NCBI GenBank assembly: GCA_002405475.1
Contig: DHLX01000018.1
Coordinates: 248,001 to 312,000, forward strand
DNA length: 64,000 nucleotides
Origin: Burkholderiales bacterium UBA4657
Lineage (GTDB): Bacteria; Pseudomonadota; Gammaproteobacteria; Burkholderiales; Burkholderiaceae_E
Direction: 5' to 3'
In this document: positions 9,645 through 18,872 of the stretch, one piece after another
Layout: each line of letters begins with the position of its first letter
Position numbering within the stretch: the stretch's first letter is position 1
Notes under the pieces: model-generated
The model's database searches: none
Told to the model about the DNA's origin: nothing
Seen by the model: only the letters and a program-made list of their open reading frames with translations
Made by a program: the position numbers and the translations under genes

Positions 9645-10202
9645 TTACTTGGCAGCGTTGACCATGTATTGAACTGCGGCCTTGATGTCGGCATCGCTGG
9701 CACCACCTGCCGCACCCCGCGGTGGCATGGCACCTTTGCCCTTGATGACCGAGGCGGTCAGTGCATCGACTCCCAGTTTGATGCGTGGTGCCCAGGCCGT
9801 CTTGTCACCAAATTTGGGGGCGCCTGCGACTGCTGCCACATGGCAAGCCATACAGGCTTTTTCATACAAGGCTTTGCCCGCATCGACTGCCGCCACGGTT
9901 GCTGCTGGCACCGCTGCACTGGACGTGACAGCCGTCACTGCCGGCATGGCTGACGGAGCAGCGGCTGGCGCGACGGGCGCGACCGGCGTCGTACTGGCAG
10001 CGGGATCTAGCTCGAATTTCGCGACCGGGGCAATGCGCTCAGCCACTGCTTCAGGCGTAAAAGCATCGCTGCCCGCGCCGGGTTTTTTGGCGCTGGTGAC
10101 AAAACTCACCAGCAGCACGATAACGATGATAGGCACAATAAAGGCGAGCACTACCGCCCAGATCAATTGTTTCGGGGTCTTGATGAAAGATTCTTCGCTC
10201 AT
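9645..10202 (-). CDS. Membrane-anchored cytochrome c5-type protein
   Basis: 185 residues. Residues 12-35 form a membrane anchor, followed by an Ala/Pro/Val-rich flexible linker (about 60-105) and a C-terminal single-haem domain of about 80 residues. The haem attachment site is CMACH near residue 116, and the distal ligand is the Met in KGAMPPRG near 158, typical of cytochrome c5/CycB. It probably sits on the periplasmic face of the inner membrane and passes electrons to a terminal oxidase. It stands alone; its gene converges with the DUF3108 gene. Confidence 0.9.
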   Translation of the reverse strand: MSEESFIKTPKQLIWAVVLAFIVPIIVIVLLVSFVTSAKKPGAGSDAFTPEAVAERIAPVAKFELDPAASTTPVAPVAPAAAPSAMPAVTAVTSSAAVPAATVAAVDAGKALYEKACMACHVAAVAGAPKFGDKTAWAPRIKLGVDALTASVIKGKGAMPPRGAAGGASDADIKAAVQYMVNAAK

Positions 10203-10313
10203 GGTCTTGGGCCAAACGCTGGTTGAAAAATGTCCATTATACCGGGCGCAGCACTAGTGCCGATCCTGGCCTGAAATTAGCCCGCCGAAGCTGGTAAACT
10301 GCAGGCATACAAG

Positions 10314-10390
10314 GCGCCCGTAGCTCAGCTGGATAGAGTACTGCCCTCCGAAGGCAGGGGTCGGACGTTCGAATCGTCTCGGGCGCGCCA
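10314..10390 (+). tRNA. tRNA-Arg, anticodon CCG
   Basis: A complete cloverleaf of 77 bases can be drawn. The acceptor arms are GCGCCCG and CGGGCGC, the D arm is GCTC/GAGT, the anticodon stem is CTGCC/GGCAG with loop CTCCGAA (anticodon CCG at loop positions 34-36), and the T arm is GGACG-TTCGAAT-CGTCT. The discriminator base is G and the CCA end is encoded. It reads the arginine codon CGG. The addB start codon lies only 16 bases after the CCA. Confidence 0.97.
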
Positions 10391-10406
10391 TTTCTTCCCT
10401 TTGCCG

Positions 10407-13172
10407 ATGCTGCAAACTTACTCTCCCGGAGCGCATTCGTGGTCGCAAATCGCGCAGGCGCTACAGACCTGGGCGCAAAGCGAAGCCGGCATCAGTAGCC
10501 CCGATCTGAGTTCCTTGTGCTGCATCGTTCCTGATATCAGCCACGCCAGTCTGCTGCGCCAGGCCTTGCAGGCACGGGCACCTGGCACCGCTCTGCTACC
10601 GCCACGCATTTATACCCTGGCCACGCTGGCGCAAGACTGGGGCAGTGATGACGGTCGGATTGAACTGGATCAGACCGCCCGCTGTTTGACTGTGTATGAC
10701 GTTTTGCGTGATCAGGTCTGGGCGCAGAAAATGACCGGTGACAGCGCCGATACGGGGGTATTCTGGTCCCTGGCGCGGCAGTTGCTGGAACTGTGCGATG
10801 AATTAAGTACCTGGCTCGAGGACTCAGACTCGCCGCTGCTGACTGAGGCAAACGGACTACAAGCCTGGTTGCAACAGCAGTTCGGTGCGCGTGCCGAGTT
10901 GCTGAGCTTCGAGGCTCAGTTGTTGCTGAAAGTGTGGCATGCACTGCGCGACCCGTGTAATCCACCCGACCTGTTGCGGCAGCGTTTACAGCGGGTACCA
11001 CAACAGGCTGCACAGCGCCAATGTCGGGCACTGTGCTGGATCATGGGTCAGCACTGGGAGGAATTACCTGCTTGGCAACGCCGCTGGGCGCAGTCCTGTG
11101 CCGAAAGTATGTCGTTTCAAGTCTGGCATCCGGTCTGGGACGGGGCATTTGACCATGCCGCCAGTGCGCAGAACTGGCACATAGTGGAGTGTGCCGATCT
11201 GGAACAGGAAGCCCTGACTGCGGTGCGCGCCATATGGGCACAATCGCAACAGCGGCAGCACGCTCCTCAAGCGCTGGCCGTGATTGCGCAGGACCTGACA
11301 GTAGCGCGTCGTTTACAGGCCTTGCTCAGGCGCGCTCAGGTACCAGTACAAGACGATAGCGGTTGGAAATTATCGACCTCGGCGGCGGCGACGGTCCTGA
11401 TGCGCTGGCTTGAAGCCAGTCTGGACCAGGCCCCCTGGAATACCGTGCTTGAAGTCATTAAATCGCCGTTTGTCAGTTTGGCACCGGCCGCAGTTCAGTC
11501 GCGGCTGGCGCACATGGCAGACCTGACCTGGCGCGCAACGCAAACACGACAAGGCTGGTCAGCGCTGCACCACAGTCTGGAACAGGGCTTGCTGGATCAG
11601 GGTAACAAGCAGGCCGACTCAAGCGCCTTGCTCGACGCACTGGCATTGCTGGCGCACGAATCACGCCGCTTGCATGGCAGCGGTACTTTGGCACGGCAAA
11701 TACAAACGCTGTTGCAGGGAATGCAGGCTCTGGGCATGAGCGAACGCTTTGAGCAGGACGCGGCAGGGATGGAAATTGTGCAGTTGCTTAAAACCACGCT
11801 GCAGGCTTTACCCGAACCGGATCAGGTGGTGCTGACGCTGCACGAGTTTCAGGCCTGGCTATCACAGCAATTCGAGACCCGAGCCTTCCGCCCGGTATCG
11901 ACATCAGATCAGGGGAGTGGCCTATCTGTCAGCATGGTTTCACTCACGGCAGCACGACTGCGCCCCTGGGATGCGATAGTCTGGGTCGGTGCCGGAGCTG
12001 AGCTGATGCAGCCAGCACCACCGGAAACCCTGTTTTTTGGGTCACGGGTGCGGCATGAACTGGGTTTGCCCACTCGGGCACAAGCGCAGCGGCAAATGGA
12101 ACGGCACCTGCTCGAGCTATTGAATCTGAACGTGCCGACCACGCTTACCTGGCGCGCGCGCCAGGGTGACGAACCGCTGGCACTGGCGCCCCTACTGACG
12201 CGGCTGCAATTATCAGCGCTGCGTCAGCAGCTTCCGGCTTTTGTGCGGCCTTACGCCGCCGAATGGCAGGCATGTGCGCCACGGGCACTTGAACCACAGG
12301 CCAGCGTTCCGGTAGATACCGGATTATTGCCTACGCGCCTGAGTGCGCGACACTGGGAAGCGCTGGTGGCCTGTCCGTATCGGTTCTGGGCCCAGGCTGT
12401 CTGGCATCTGGGTGAGCGCGACGAAATTCAGGACACCGCCAGCAAGCGCGATTATGGCAATGCGGTACATCAGATTTTGTATAGAGCCCACACACTGGCC
12501 GAGCAACGATTGGAACAGGATTTTGCCGTCTTGCTCGATGCAGTGGCGGCAGAAATCTTTAGCGCACTGGCGCAAAGCTATCCTGACGCATTTACCTGGC
12601 AACAGCGCTTTGATAACTGGAAAACGGAATATCTGCTGTGGTGGCAGCAAGAGCGTGAGCTGGGCTGGCGCTGGCAGGGGGGGGAATTGCGGCGCGAATA
12701 CAGACTGCCGCTGGAGCCTGATCGCCATTTAACCCTGCATGGGCGGCTTGACCGTCTGGATCGACATGAGCAAGACCGGCGTTTCAGGATACTCGACTAC
12801 AAGGCCAAGAGTCATGACCAACTGAAACGTATGCAGCGCGAGACCGGGGAGCAGGTGCAACTGCTGTTCTATGGCCTGCTGTGTCAGTCCGAAGCTGAAC
12901 AACACAATTTTGGTCTGAATGCCGCCTACCTGCCCGCTGAAAATACCGGAAAAGAGTTTGCTGCTTATCCGGTATTGCAGGATGACGACTTGTTTCTACA
13001 GACACTGCAAGCGGAAAAGCGGCGCCTGCAAACGGTCTGGCTGAGTCTGACTCAGGGCCGCCAGTTGCGGGCTCAGGGCAGTACGGTAGCCTGTACTTAT
13101 TGCGCCATGCGCGGGCTGTGTCGGCGTGATGAGCGCGAAACACCGCTCAATACCGGGGAGCCGGCCGCATGA
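10407..13172 (+). CDS. addB: AddB-like PD-(D/E)XK nuclease/helicase-like subunit
   Basis: 921 residues from the ATG at 10407 (a TTG six bases upstream is an alternative). The N-terminal two-thirds is a helicase-like scaffold of the AddB type. The C-terminal nuclease domain shows GNAVHQILY, then GRLDRLD and ILDYKAK, the D...D-x-K catalytic set. Cysteines in VACPYRFW and CTYCAMRGLC form the family's four-cysteine iron-sulphur staple. With AddA it would resect double-strand breaks for RecA-dependent repair. The gene follows tRNA-Arg by 16 bases with no visible ribosome site, so it may be read from the tRNA promoter. It overlaps addA by four bases. Confidence 0.87.
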   Translation: MLQTYSPGAHSWSQIAQALQTWAQSEAGISSPDLSSLCCIVPDISHASLLRQALQARAPGTALLPPRIYTLATLAQDWGSDDGRIELDQTARCLTVYDVLRDQVWAQKMTGDSADTGVFWSLARQLLELCDELSTWLEDSDSPLLTEANGLQAWLQQQFGARAELLSFEAQLLLKVWHALRDPCNPPDLLRQRLQRVPQQAAQRQCRALCWIMGQHWEELPAWQRRWAQSCAESMSFQVWHPVWDGAFDHAASAQNWHIVECADLEQEALTAVRAIWAQSQQRQHAPQALAVIAQDLTVARRLQALLRRAQVPVQDDSGWKLSTSAAATVLMRWLEASLDQAPWNTVLEVIKSPFVSLAPAAVQSRLAHMADLTWRATQTRQGWSALHHSLEQGLLDQGNKQADSSALLDALALLAHESRRLHGSGTLARQIQTLLQGMQALGMSERFEQDAAGMEIVQLLKTTLQALPEPDQVVLTLHEFQAWLSQQFETRAFRPVSTSDQGSGLSVSMVSLTAARLRPWDAIVWVGAGAELMQPAPPETLFFGSRVRHELGLPTRAQAQRQMERHLLELLNLNVPTTLTWRARQGDEPLALAPLLTRLQLSALRQQLPAFVRPYAAEWQACAPRALEPQASVPVDTGLLPTRLSARHWEALVACPYRFWAQAVWHLGERDEIQDTASKRDYGNAVHQILYRAHTLAEQRLEQDFAVLLDAVAAEIFSALAQSYPDAFTWQQRFDNWKTEYLLWWQQERELGWRWQGGELRREYRLPLEPDRHLTLHGRLDRLDRHEQDRRFRILDYKAKSHDQLKRMQRETGEQVQLLFYGLLCQSEAEQHNFGLNAAYLPAENTGKEFAAYPVLQDDDLFLQTLQAEKRRLQTVWLSLTQGRQLRAQGSTVACTYCAMRGLCRRDERETPLNTGEPAA

Positions 13173-16100
13173 GTCAGGCGCACAGCTACAGTCGCAATGA
13201 ACTGCCGGTGAGTCATGCCGAGTTTATTGCCTGTGCCTTGCACCCCTCGCATAGCGTGACGGTCGAAGCCTGTGCCGGCAGTGGAAAAACCTGGTTATTG
13301 GTCGGACGTTTGCTGCGCTTGCTGCTGGCTGGCGCGGCACCGGGCAATATTCTTTGCATTACCTTTACCCGCAAGGCGGCGCAGGAAATGCAGGCGCGCT
13401 TGTTCAGCCTGCTACAAACCCTGGCTACCGCTTCTGACGCCGAGGTAATGGAGTGCCTGACCCAGCGTGGCCTGGCACCCGATGACGCCCAGGCGCAATT
13501 GCCGGTCGCACGCGCCTTGTATGAAAACGTATTGACGGCACAGCCACCGATAAAAATACAGACCTTCCACGCCTGGTTCTGGGAACTATTACAACGCACG
13601 CCCTGGCACCGGGAAACATCCGGCCACGAAGTGCCGGCGGCGCAGGCGCGCATGCTGGAACAAACCGAACGTTTGCAGCAGCAGGCCTGGCTTGACTTCC
13701 TGCAAAGCGCCAACACCGACCCGGCATTACGCAGCGCCTGTTTGACGCTATATCAGCATCTGGGTTCGGACATAAAAAAATGCCTGCGACCACTACTGCA
13801 GCAACGCGCCGAGTGGTGGGCGTTTGCCGCGCAGGCCAGAGCCAGCACACCGAACCGGTCTGATACTGAAGCCGCGCTGGCCTTATGGCCGGACATGCAG
13901 GATGCCGACCCACGTATTGACTGGATCACTGCTACTGTACTCGAAGCACGCGCCAGCATCGTTCGCAGTGTGTCCGACCATGCCAAGGTCAGTAACACGG
14001 TCAGAAAATTCCAGACACTTTGCGCTACGTCGGCTGACTCGGGGCTCGAGCACTACCAGGTGTTTTATAAAGCCCTGCTGACCGGGGAAGGCACGGTCAG
14101 GCAGAACTTGATCAGCGATACGCAACTCAAACTGATGGGCAGTGCGCAGGAAGAGTATCTGCACGCTGTGAAGACTCTGGCGGCGCATGGCCAGTGTCTT
14201 CAAGAACGTTACCTCGACTGGCGCGCCTGGCAACTGAACCGTGCCGCCTGGCCGTGTGCCCTGGCCTGGCTCGAACACTATCAGGCACGCAAGGCACAAC
14301 AGCAGGTGCTCGATTTTCCTGATATTGAATGGCAGGCACAGCGCTGGCTCGGCGATGAAGTCGCCTGTACCTATTTGCACATGCGTCTCGATGCCCGCTA
14401 CCAGCATTTGCTGTTTGATGAATTTCAGGACACCAACCCGTTTCAGTGGAGCATGGTGCAGTCCTGGCTCAGTGCTTATGGCGCTGATACCCAGCGCCCG
14501 ACCGTGTTCATGGTGGGCGACCCGAAACAGTCAATTTACCGTTTCCGGCGTGCCGACCCGCGCCTGTTTGCAACGGCGCGAAGCTGGCTGCAACAACATT
14601 TTCAGGCGCATCATTTGCGTACCAACCATACCTGGCGCAATGCTGCTGCCATTGTCGAGAGCGTCAATGCTATTTTTAGTGCGTTGCCTGAAGCCCAACG
14701 GCCCCAGGATTTTGCGCCGCAAACAACGCAACGCCAGCAGGTGACTGGGTTGAGCGGGGTCTATTGCCATCCACTCTTTGCCGCCGAGACTGAAGCCAGT
14801 AGCGCTACTGCGGCAACAACACCCCTGTCATTACGCAACCCGCTGGAAATGGCACTGAACGAGTCGGCCGACGCACGACGCAGCAACGAGGCGGCTACCC
14901 TGGTACGCTTGATTCAACAGGTGTTGCCACAGTTGCAGGTTCCGGCGCTGGACCGACACCGTGCCGCGCATTATGGCGATGTCATGATTCTGCTGCGCCG
15001 GCGTACCCACATGGCGCAGTATGAACAAGCCCTGATGGCAGCCGGCATTCCTTATTACAGCGATCGGCGTGGTGGTTTGCTCGATACTCCCGAGGGTAGC
15101 GACCTCATGGCACTGCTGCGTTTCCTGACCGATACCCATGACGACCTGGCGCTGGCGCAAATTTTATGTTCGCCCCTGTTTTCTGAACGACTGATGGAGG
15201 TTTATGGCAGCACCGAAGCGGCACTGAACCAGCTGGCACTGACACTGCGTTCCTGGCCGTCCGATAGCGCCGCGCCCAGCTGGTGGCAAGGCCTGGGTCG
15301 TCTGGCGCAAATAGCCGGAACGGCACAAACGGTGTGGCAAGGCATTCGGGCTTTGCTCGAAGACTGGCACCAGCACGCCGGGCGCTGGCCGATCCATGAT
15401 GTCCTTGATCGCATCTACCACCAGGGACAGGTACTGGCGGCCTATACCGCACGCGCGCCGCACTGGCGCTGGCAGCAGGTGCAGGCTAACTGGCGCGAAT
15501 TTCTGGCGCTGGCACTCAATCTCGATGCGGGCCGCTACGCCAGCGTACAGCGTTTTCTGGAAGAGTTGCAAAGCCTGAACAGCGTTAGCGCCCAGGAGTC
15601 GCCCGACGAAGCCAGCGCCGTACCCGCGTCGGGTCAGGCAGTGCGCGTGCTCACCATTCATGCCGCCAAGGGTCTGGAAGCGCCTCTGATTGCGCTACCT
15701 GATAGTGACAGCACGCCGAATGAGCGCGGCCATACTCTATTGTTCGACTGGCCGGCCGGGGCAGCGGCGCCGCGTCAGGTCTCGTTTGTAGGTCGAGTGG
15801 CAGAGCTGGGGCAGACCCGTGAGGCGCTTTGGCAGCAAGAACGGCAACTGACGGAACGGGAAGAACAAAATTTACTTTATGTGGCTTTAACCCGGGCGCA
15901 ACAAGTGTTTCTGGTGACCGGAGTGCAGAATGATAAAAAATCAGGTCGTGCCAGCTGGTATGACCAGATCAGCCAGCATGCCCGCCCGACCAGTGACTTG
16001 CCCGACCGCCCCGGCACTGCCCAGGCTGGAGCGAACGACGCCATGGCAACGCGCTATTACGATGAGCTGAATCTGCCCTGGCGTGAATTACCGCAGACCC

Positions 16101-16582
16101 CGCCTCTGAAGCAGCAGACAGATGGGGCGAGTACAATCAGCCAGCAACTGGGCACGGCCTGGCATGGCGTGTTGCAGCATGTGCGTTATGCCGAACAGGC
16201 AGCACGGGTTCTGTCGGCAGTGTTGCCGCGTTATCATTTGCCAGCGACCCTGCGTAGCCAGGTGCAGGTGGCCGTACAGCGCGTACTGCAGGCGCCGGCA
16301 CTGGCCGCGTTTTTCAGCCCGCAAGCACTACGCATCGAGACCGAGCTTGACATCATGAGTGCAGAGGGCAGTCTGCAACGCATAGACCGGCTGGTCGAAT
16401 TGCCCGAGTGTTATTGGCTGCTGGATTACAAATGGCAGGTCAGCGCCGAGCAGATTGAGGACTATTCGGCGCAGGTGCGCGGGTATGTCAACACCCTGCG
16501 CCCGATGTTGCGCGCCAAACCCTGGCGTCTGGGGCTGATTACCGCCCAGGGTGAGTTAGTGGAGATTACGCATGAAGCCTAG
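13169..16582 (+). CDS. addA: AddA-like UvrD-family helicase/nuclease
   Basis: 1137 residues with the superfamily 1A helicase motifs in order: Walker A ACAGSGKT at 34-41, motif Ia around CITFTRKAAQEM, Walker B LLFDEFQDTN, motif III MVGDPKQSIYRFR, motif IV near TNHTWRN, motif V VLTIHAAKGLE and motif VI LLYVALTRAQQ. A C-terminal nuclease domain ends with YWLLDYKWQ, the D-x-K part of PD-(D/E)XK. It is the motor and second nuclease of the AddAB-type repair complex with the preceding gene. The start overlaps addB (ATGA) and the end overlaps the following lipoprotein gene by 11 bases. Confidence 0.9.
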   Translation: MSQAHSYSRNELPVSHAEFIACALHPSHSVTVEACAGSGKTWLLVGRLLRLLLAGAAPGNILCITFTRKAAQEMQARLFSLLQTLATASDAEVMECLTQRGLAPDDAQAQLPVARALYENVLTAQPPIKIQTFHAWFWELLQRTPWHRETSGHEVPAAQARMLEQTERLQQQAWLDFLQSANTDPALRSACLTLYQHLGSDIKKCLRPLLQQRAEWWAFAAQARASTPNRSDTEAALALWPDMQDADPRIDWITATVLEARASIVRSVSDHAKVSNTVRKFQTLCATSADSGLEHYQVFYKALLTGEGTVRQNLISDTQLKLMGSAQEEYLHAVKTLAAHGQCLQERYLDWRAWQLNRAAWPCALAWLEHYQARKAQQQVLDFPDIEWQAQRWLGDEVACTYLHMRLDARYQHLLFDEFQDTNPFQWSMVQSWLSAYGADTQRPTVFMVGDPKQSIYRFRRADPRLFATARSWLQQHFQAHHLRTNHTWRNAAAIVESVNAIFSALPEAQRPQDFAPQTTQRQQVTGLSGVYCHPLFAAETEASSATAATTPLSLRNPLEMALNESADARRSNEAATLVRLIQQVLPQLQVPALDRHRAAHYGDVMILLRRRTHMAQYEQALMAAGIPYYSDRRGGLLDTPEGSDLMALLRFLTDTHDDLALAQILCSPLFSERLMEVYGSTEAALNQLALTLRSWPSDSAAPSWWQGLGRLAQIAGTAQTVWQGIRALLEDWHQHAGRWPIHDVLDRIYHQGQVLAAYTARAPHWRWQQVQANWREFLALALNLDAGRYASVQRFLEELQSLNSVSAQESPDEASAVPASGQAVRVLTIHAAKGLEAPLIALPDSDSTPNERGHTLLFDWPAGAAAPRQVSFVGRVAELGQTREALWQQERQLTEREEQNLLYVALTRAQQVFLVTGVQNDKKSGRASWYDQISQHARPTSDLPDRPGTAQAGANDAMATRYYDELNLPWRELPQTPPLKQQTDGASTISQQLGTAWHGVLQHVRYAEQAARVLSAVLPRYHLPATLRSQVQVAVQRVLQAPALAAFFSPQALRIETELDIMSAEGSLQRIDRLVELPECYWLLDYKWQVSAEQIEDYSAQVRGYVNTLRPMLRAKPWRLGLITAQGELVEITHEA

Positions 16583-17138
16583 AACTGGAACACGCCGGCA
16601 TTTCCTGGTGGCCACAGCCGGGCTGATGAGCCTGACCAGTTTGAGCGCTTGCTCACCGACCTATGACTGGCGCGAAGTACGGTCTGAAGCCGGACGCTAT
16701 AGCGTGCTGTTTCCGAAAAAACCCGGGCTTGAAACCCGCACGCTACCATTACTCGGCACTCAAATAGAGCTGAGCTGGCAAAGCACCCAAATCGAGGACA
16801 CCCTGTTTGCTGTCGGGCATGCTGCTTACCCTGCGGCACTGGCGGCAACGCCGGGCAGTCGAGCGCAAACCCTGGCCTTGTTCGAGCAGGCCTGGCTGCG
16901 TAACTTTAACGCCAGTGTGCAACAAGCAGGTACAGTCAGCCTGGGTGGCCGGTACTTCGGCGCGCCGCCCGAATTTGCCAAGGCGCTGCGCGCCAGCGGT
17001 CAGGTACAAGGCAAGCCGGTACAGCTACGGCTGCACCTGTTGGGTTTTGAACAACGGCTGCTGGTGTTAATGGTATTCGGCAGCGAGCTTCCCGCGGAAG
17101 CAAGCGACACCTTTCTCACCTCACTGCGGCCAGACTAG
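16572..17138 (+). CDS. Putative Tat-exported lipoprotein of unknown function
   Basis: 188 residues starting inside the last codons of addA. The N-terminus has a twin-arginine motif (TRRHFLVA), a hydrophobic stretch and a lipobox (LSAC, Cys about residue 27), so a Tat-type lipoprotein is likely. The mature part is small and beta-rich (SVLFPKKPGLETRTLPLLG early on) with no motif I can name. Its overlap with addA suggests the same transcript, but a repair role is unlikely for an exported protein. The stop shares a CTAG with the stop of the convergent gene. Confidence 0.75.
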   Translation: MKPRTGTRRHFLVATAGLMSLTSLSACSPTYDWREVRSEAGRYSVLFPKKPGLETRTLPLLGTQIELSWQSTQIEDTLFAVGHAAYPAALAATPGSRAQTLALFEQAWLRNFNASVQQAGTVSLGGRYFGAPPEFAKALRASGQVQGKPVQLRLHLLGFEQRLLVLMVFGSELPAEASDTFLTSLRPD

Positions 17139-17407
17139 TGCTGATATTGTCCGAATAATTCGACCGACAAGGCGCGCAGCGCATCGTCACTGCAGGTATG
17201 CGCCAGTGCCAGACGTTCGCAGGCATACGCGCGGTCATACAACATGCGTTGCGTATCGACATGCCAGCCCTGCACCTGCATCAGGGCATGAAACAACTGC
17301 AAACGCGAGGCTGCCCTGCCGAATGGAACATCACAGGCGTCTTGCTCAATGTGATCGTGAATGAACAGAATATGACCAGTATCTGCGGGTCGGAACAAGG
17401 TCTGCAT
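17135..17407 (-). CDS. Small cytoplasmic protein of unknown function (90 aa)
   Basis: 90 residues from an ATG at 17407 preceded by a strong GGGAGG at good spacing, the main reason to accept it as a gene. The product is rich in His and Leu, has no signal peptide or membrane segment, and looks mostly helical (SRLQLFHALMQVQGW, then a Y-x-x-E-R-L-A-L helix). Two cysteines (about residues 29 and 63) are far apart. I do not recognise the family. It stands between the convergent lipoprotein gene and gspF on the same strand as the secretion operon, about 200 bases downstream of gspF. Confidence 0.6.
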   Translation of the reverse strand: MQTLFRPADTGHILFIHDHIEQDACDVPFGRAASRLQLFHALMQVQGWHVDTQRMLYDRAYACERLALAHTCSDDALRALSVELFGQYQH

Positions 17408-17606
17408 TTCAGCCTCCCATGCAGGAGTATTGATGAGCCTAATCTACGCCTTTAGTGAAAAAAATAACATGAAATAAGCGCTGCTTTTGAGCCGCTTTCA
17501 CCAGTTTTGCACATCGAATGCCGCAAAATGTGAATAAAGTCGCGTGCCACACTTCGAGTTCGGGCTTATGCATCCAACCACTATCACGCTGGATGCGCTA
17601 TCGCAG

Positions 17607-18857
17607 TTACTTCACCAACATATTGATTTCAATAATCGGCAGCAGCATTGCCAGCACAATGACCAGCACAGCGGCGCCCATGACCAGTACCACAACGGGC
17701 TGTAACAGACTGGTCAGCGTCAGGGTGCGGCGCTGTAATTCCTCGGTCTGAATACGGGCTGCGCGTTGCAGCATATCGGGCAGGTTGCCAGTACTTTCAC
17801 CTGATGCAATCAGGTGAACCAAAACCGGGGGAAATCTTCCGCGCACATGCTTATTGATACTGCTGTTTTCAGCCGGTACCGACAAGGCACGTGCCAGTGG
17901 TGCGCCTTCACGCACACGCACTGCAGCAGCATCCACATCCCGGCGCAATGCGCGGTTAGAAATGGTAGCGGCACCGGCCTCCAGTGCCTTCAAAATGGGC
18001 ACTCCACCACCGACCAGAATCGCCAGAGTACTGGCGAAGCGTGCCGTGTCAAGACTGAGCTGCAAACGTCCCAGTATGGGCAGGTTCAACCACGCGGCAT
18101 CATGACGCAGACGCACGACATCGCTGCGTAAAGCGCGGCGGTACGACCACCACCCACCCGCTAGCAGTGCCAGCAGCAACCACCACCAGTGGCGCAAAAA
18201 ATCGGAAGCGGCCATGACCAGTACCGTGACCAGCGGCAGCTTTTGTTTGCTCTGGTCGAAGACAGCAACCACCTGCGGCAGGACATAGGTCAGCATCAGG
18301 ATGACGACCAGTACCGCCACCAGCGTTAATAGAGCCGGGTAGATGAAGGCAGTTAATACCTGCTGCGCGAGTGAGGCGCGGTCTTCGAGATAAGTCGCAA
18401 GACGATCCAGCACTTTGGCCAGATCGCCCGATTGTTCCCCGGCAGCGACCAGGGCGCGATAAATTTCCGGGAAATCACGTTCCTGGGCATTAAGCGCCGT
18501 CGCCAGTGACGAACCGGCCAGCACATCGGTTCGAACTGCCGCCAGAATATCGCGCTGGTAGTCGTTTTCGGCTTGTTCAATCAGAGCCGATAAGGCGCGT
18601 TCCAGTGGCAGTCCGGCGCTTAGCAAGGTGGCCAGTTGCCGCGTTAGCAAGGCCAGTGCCGTGGTGCGTAGTCTGCCGCGCTGTTTACGTAAAACACTGC
18701 TGCCACTATCGGCCGTTTGCGCGATGGCATCAACTTCTACCGGAGCCAGACCTTGCTGGCGTATCAGCGCACGGGCATGGCGCGCCGACTCGGCTTCAAT
18801 CACACCTTTGGCGGTGGCACCCGAGTCGGTTAGCGCAATATAGCGAAAGGCGGCCAT
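17607..18857 (-). CDS. gspF: Type II secretion inner-membrane protein GspF
   Basis: 416 residues, the usual size. The N-terminus (MAAFRYIALTDSGATAKGVIEAES) is the typical GspF opening. Two T2SSF domains follow (about 70-195 and 275-400), with three hydrophobic membrane regions near 170, 220 and 380. GspF is the polytopic platform protein linking the GspE ATPase to pseudopilus assembly. It is the last gene of the secretion operon, 15 bases after gspE. Confidence 0.93.
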   Translation of the reverse strand: MAAFRYIALTDSGATAKGVIEAESARHARALIRQQGLAPVEVDAIAQTADSGSSVLRKQRGRLRTTALALLTRQLATLLSAGLPLERALSALIEQAENDYQRDILAAVRTDVLAGSSLATALNAQERDFPEIYRALVAAGEQSGDLAKVLDRLATYLEDRASLAQQVLTAFIYPALLTLVAVLVVILMLTYVLPQVVAVFDQSKQKLPLVTVLVMAASDFLRHWWWLLLALLAGGWWSYRRALRSDVVRLRHDAAWLNLPILGRLQLSLDTARFASTLAILVGGGVPILKALEAGAATISNRALRRDVDAAAVRVREGAPLARALSVPAENSSINKHVRGRFPPVLVHLIASGESTGNLPDMLQRAARIQTEELQRRTLTLTSLLQPVVVLVMGAAVLVIVLAMLLPIIEINMLVK

Positions 18858-18872
18858 GGTGCTGGTACCGGT

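Noticed and set aside
10314..10390. tRNA-Arg as an integration site for a mobile element
   Set aside because: No integrase gene or repeated copy of the tRNA end was found on either side; addAB follows directly and looks like core genome.
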